NCBI GenBank assembly: GCA_015698045.1 | Contig: BLAL01000268.1 | Coordinates: 62,001 to 126,000, forward strand | Length of the DNA stretch: 64,000 bases | DNA from: Rhizophagus clarus | Lineage: Eukaryota > Glomeromycota > Glomeromycetes > Glomerales > Glomeraceae | Direction: 5' to 3' | Part shown: positions 62,419-64,000 of the stretch, piece by piece | How the letters are laid out: every line of letters begins with the position of its first letter | How positions within the stretch are numbered: position 1 is the first letter of the stretch | Program-made: the position numbers and the translations under genes | Notes under the pieces: generated by a model | What the model saw: the letters and a program-made list of their open reading frames with translations, nothing else | Databases searched by the model: none | What the model was told of the DNA's origin: nothing

Positions 62419-64000
62419 AAAAAATATGTAACCCTGAAATATTAAATCGGTAAATTTACAATTTATAATTTTACATAGATTTAATAGGCGAATGTACCGG
62501 AATAATTCTTCAATACACCCCTGGTAGCATACGGTAAAGCAGTGGACATAATCAACAATTTCAAAATCAAAGCGTACAAAGCTTATAAAACACCAAAGGG
62601 CGAACGTTGCGTGGTAGGATATTTCGAAAGGCATACAGATGTTTGCATGGTCTCACGTTGATCCTTTTGGAATAATGAAACGTTCAGCAATAGAGTCGGA
62701 CGCAACTTCGAAGAAAAGTCACGTGATGAGGCGATAAATCGAAGTCTAAGGATTTCATGACCGCGTCGAAAAAGAAATGTTCGAAACATAAAAAGAAAAT
62801 ATCAAAGGAGGTTGTTAACATTTTAATGGAATATTGCAACACCTATTGCAGTTACAGATTCTTTTAGTTATTTTCTCGTAGTTTTTTGCACCGTTATCGT
62901 GTTTTGTTATTACCGTTATGAGTTTAACGATAGTTTTTAGATAGTATGTTTGTACGTCTATGTTGATCGGATGAGAAGATGCTTAACGTCTTGAGCCTAG
63001 TCAACGTTCAATAAAAGAGATTTGAAAAAAAAAAATTAGATAGGCATAAAACTTTCACAACATTCGTGATTTATTGCGACGAACAAAGTTTATTTATGGA
63101 GCAAAAAGCAATTTCATTAGTGAAAAAAAAATTTTACTATAGGAGACTTTTATTGTGTGATTAAGGTGACGTGCGTAAAATATCAATCTACATCTGACGC
63201 ACAACATATGTATCTGAATAGAACTATCTTATTCGTAGCAACAGGTTAAATTATAAAATCTTTGATTTTGGTCAGCATTATCAACTTTGCGTTTTTTTTT
63301 GAAAATTTAAAAAATAAAACAAGAATTATTATACACAGTAAGAATTATACATAAGAAAATTCGATTTTCCGTTAAATCTCGAATTCGTAACCAATTCTAT
63401 TAATAAAATTATCTTAAGAAGTATTTATTAAACACTAAATCGATATAAATACTATATGATCAATTATTACTTTTCTTGTTTCTGAAAAACTTTAAAACAA
63501 CGCCAGAAGTTCTCTCATTCCAATATAAGTTGGTGCACATTTTATTTTTAAGTAGTTTCTCTTCATTTTTAACATTATTGGATATCGAAATATTCTATAT
63601 AATTAATAATATATCGATATTTTATTATTTAAAATAGCATTTCTAATAAATCTTGTGTATGATTATCCTGCATGATACAAGTATTTTTCAAAAAATAGAT
63701 TAACCAAAAATAATAATTCAATTACATTAAATGTCACTTGGTTTTTTTCCCGAAAGTAGATGCTGTAAATTTGATTGGAAACACATAAATTCATGCGAAT
63801 AAATCCGTACATACTACCGACTACAGGTATTCGGTCTTGGCGCATAATATAACTCCACGTTCGCAACTGTAAATACTGTGTCTCTTGCTCTTACTATACT
63901 CAATATATAATAACGGATAAACGGATTACCTGGATTATTTGGATTACCTGACGAACTGTTATCCGTGGATGATGCATTCAGAAATTAACCGTTATCTAGA
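62419..64000. other. window end, no gene recognised
   Basis: Open frames 62371-62634, 62583-62789 and 63663-63866 (all minus) have no domain signal. AT-rich with poly-A runs. Confidence 0.4.

Overview
The window looks like nuclear DNA of an arbuscular mycorrhizal fungus (Glomeromycotina, Rhizophagus-like). It is very AT-rich. Genes carry many short GT-AG introns of about 50-110 bases. The gene families are those expanded in that lineage: protein kinases with a CGEC...WCKPCN N-terminus, F-box/leucine-rich-repeat proteins, SAM-dependent methyltransferases, SAM-domain and PD-(D/E)XK-type fragments. The organism call is inference from this gene content. No rRNA, tRNA or CRISPR was recognised.

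Layout. 0-0.6 kb: 3' end of a methyltransferase (+). 2.8-3.2 kb: small promethin-like membrane protein (-). 5.7-7.5 kb: three-exon gene of unknown function with 19-residue repeats (+). 9.1-9.7 kb: dead kinase (-). 11.5-12.9 kb: dead F-box/LRR-type gene (-). 13.5-16.3 and 19.4-25.0 kb: two tandem paralogues (-) of an unrecognised conserved fungal family. The second has 26 exons, and its N-terminal region is a row of small phase-2/phase-2 exons that look tandemly duplicated. 26-34.5 kb: gene fragments and mobile elements, including a kinase broken by two insertions. 35.5-36.8 kb: 2-oxoglutarate/Fe(II) oxygenase (+). 37.5-42.1 kb: complete nine-exon ABCB/MDR-type full transporter (+). 42.5-45 kb: dead kinase tail plus foldback-type elements. 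46.5-50.3 kb: PLP-dependent group II decarboxylase (-) with a 5-base microexon and an apparent 11-base frameshifting deletion. 53.9-55.4 kb: 109-bp tandem repeats running into 1.2 kb of nearly pure pyrimidine. 57.3-58.5 kb: broken PD-(D/E)XK-like gene (+). 59.0-61.1 kb: F-box/LRR gene (-) split by a foldback-type element. 62.2-62.4 kb: short inverted-repeat element.

The most unusual content is a set of non-autonomous elements sharing one architecture: 650-815 bp, no transposase gene, and long terminal inverted repeats built almost wholly from degenerate 11-16 bp tandem units around an AT-rich or unique centre. Three sequence families are present, with units CCCGAATgCCAATAT, TCCGGAcAAA and GTCGGTGAAATGATT. 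Three insertions sit inside coding sequence. Their target duplications can be read directly (8 bp for the first family; TAG and ATG for the second), because removing the element with one duplication copy gives back a reading frame typical of the host family.

The genes do not form an operon or obvious cluster. The oxygenase and the transporter lie 0.7 kb apart on the same strand, but nothing in the sequence ties them functionally. Exon coordinates in the entries were placed by hand from splice consensus, phase continuity and paralogue comparison, and are not transcript-verified.
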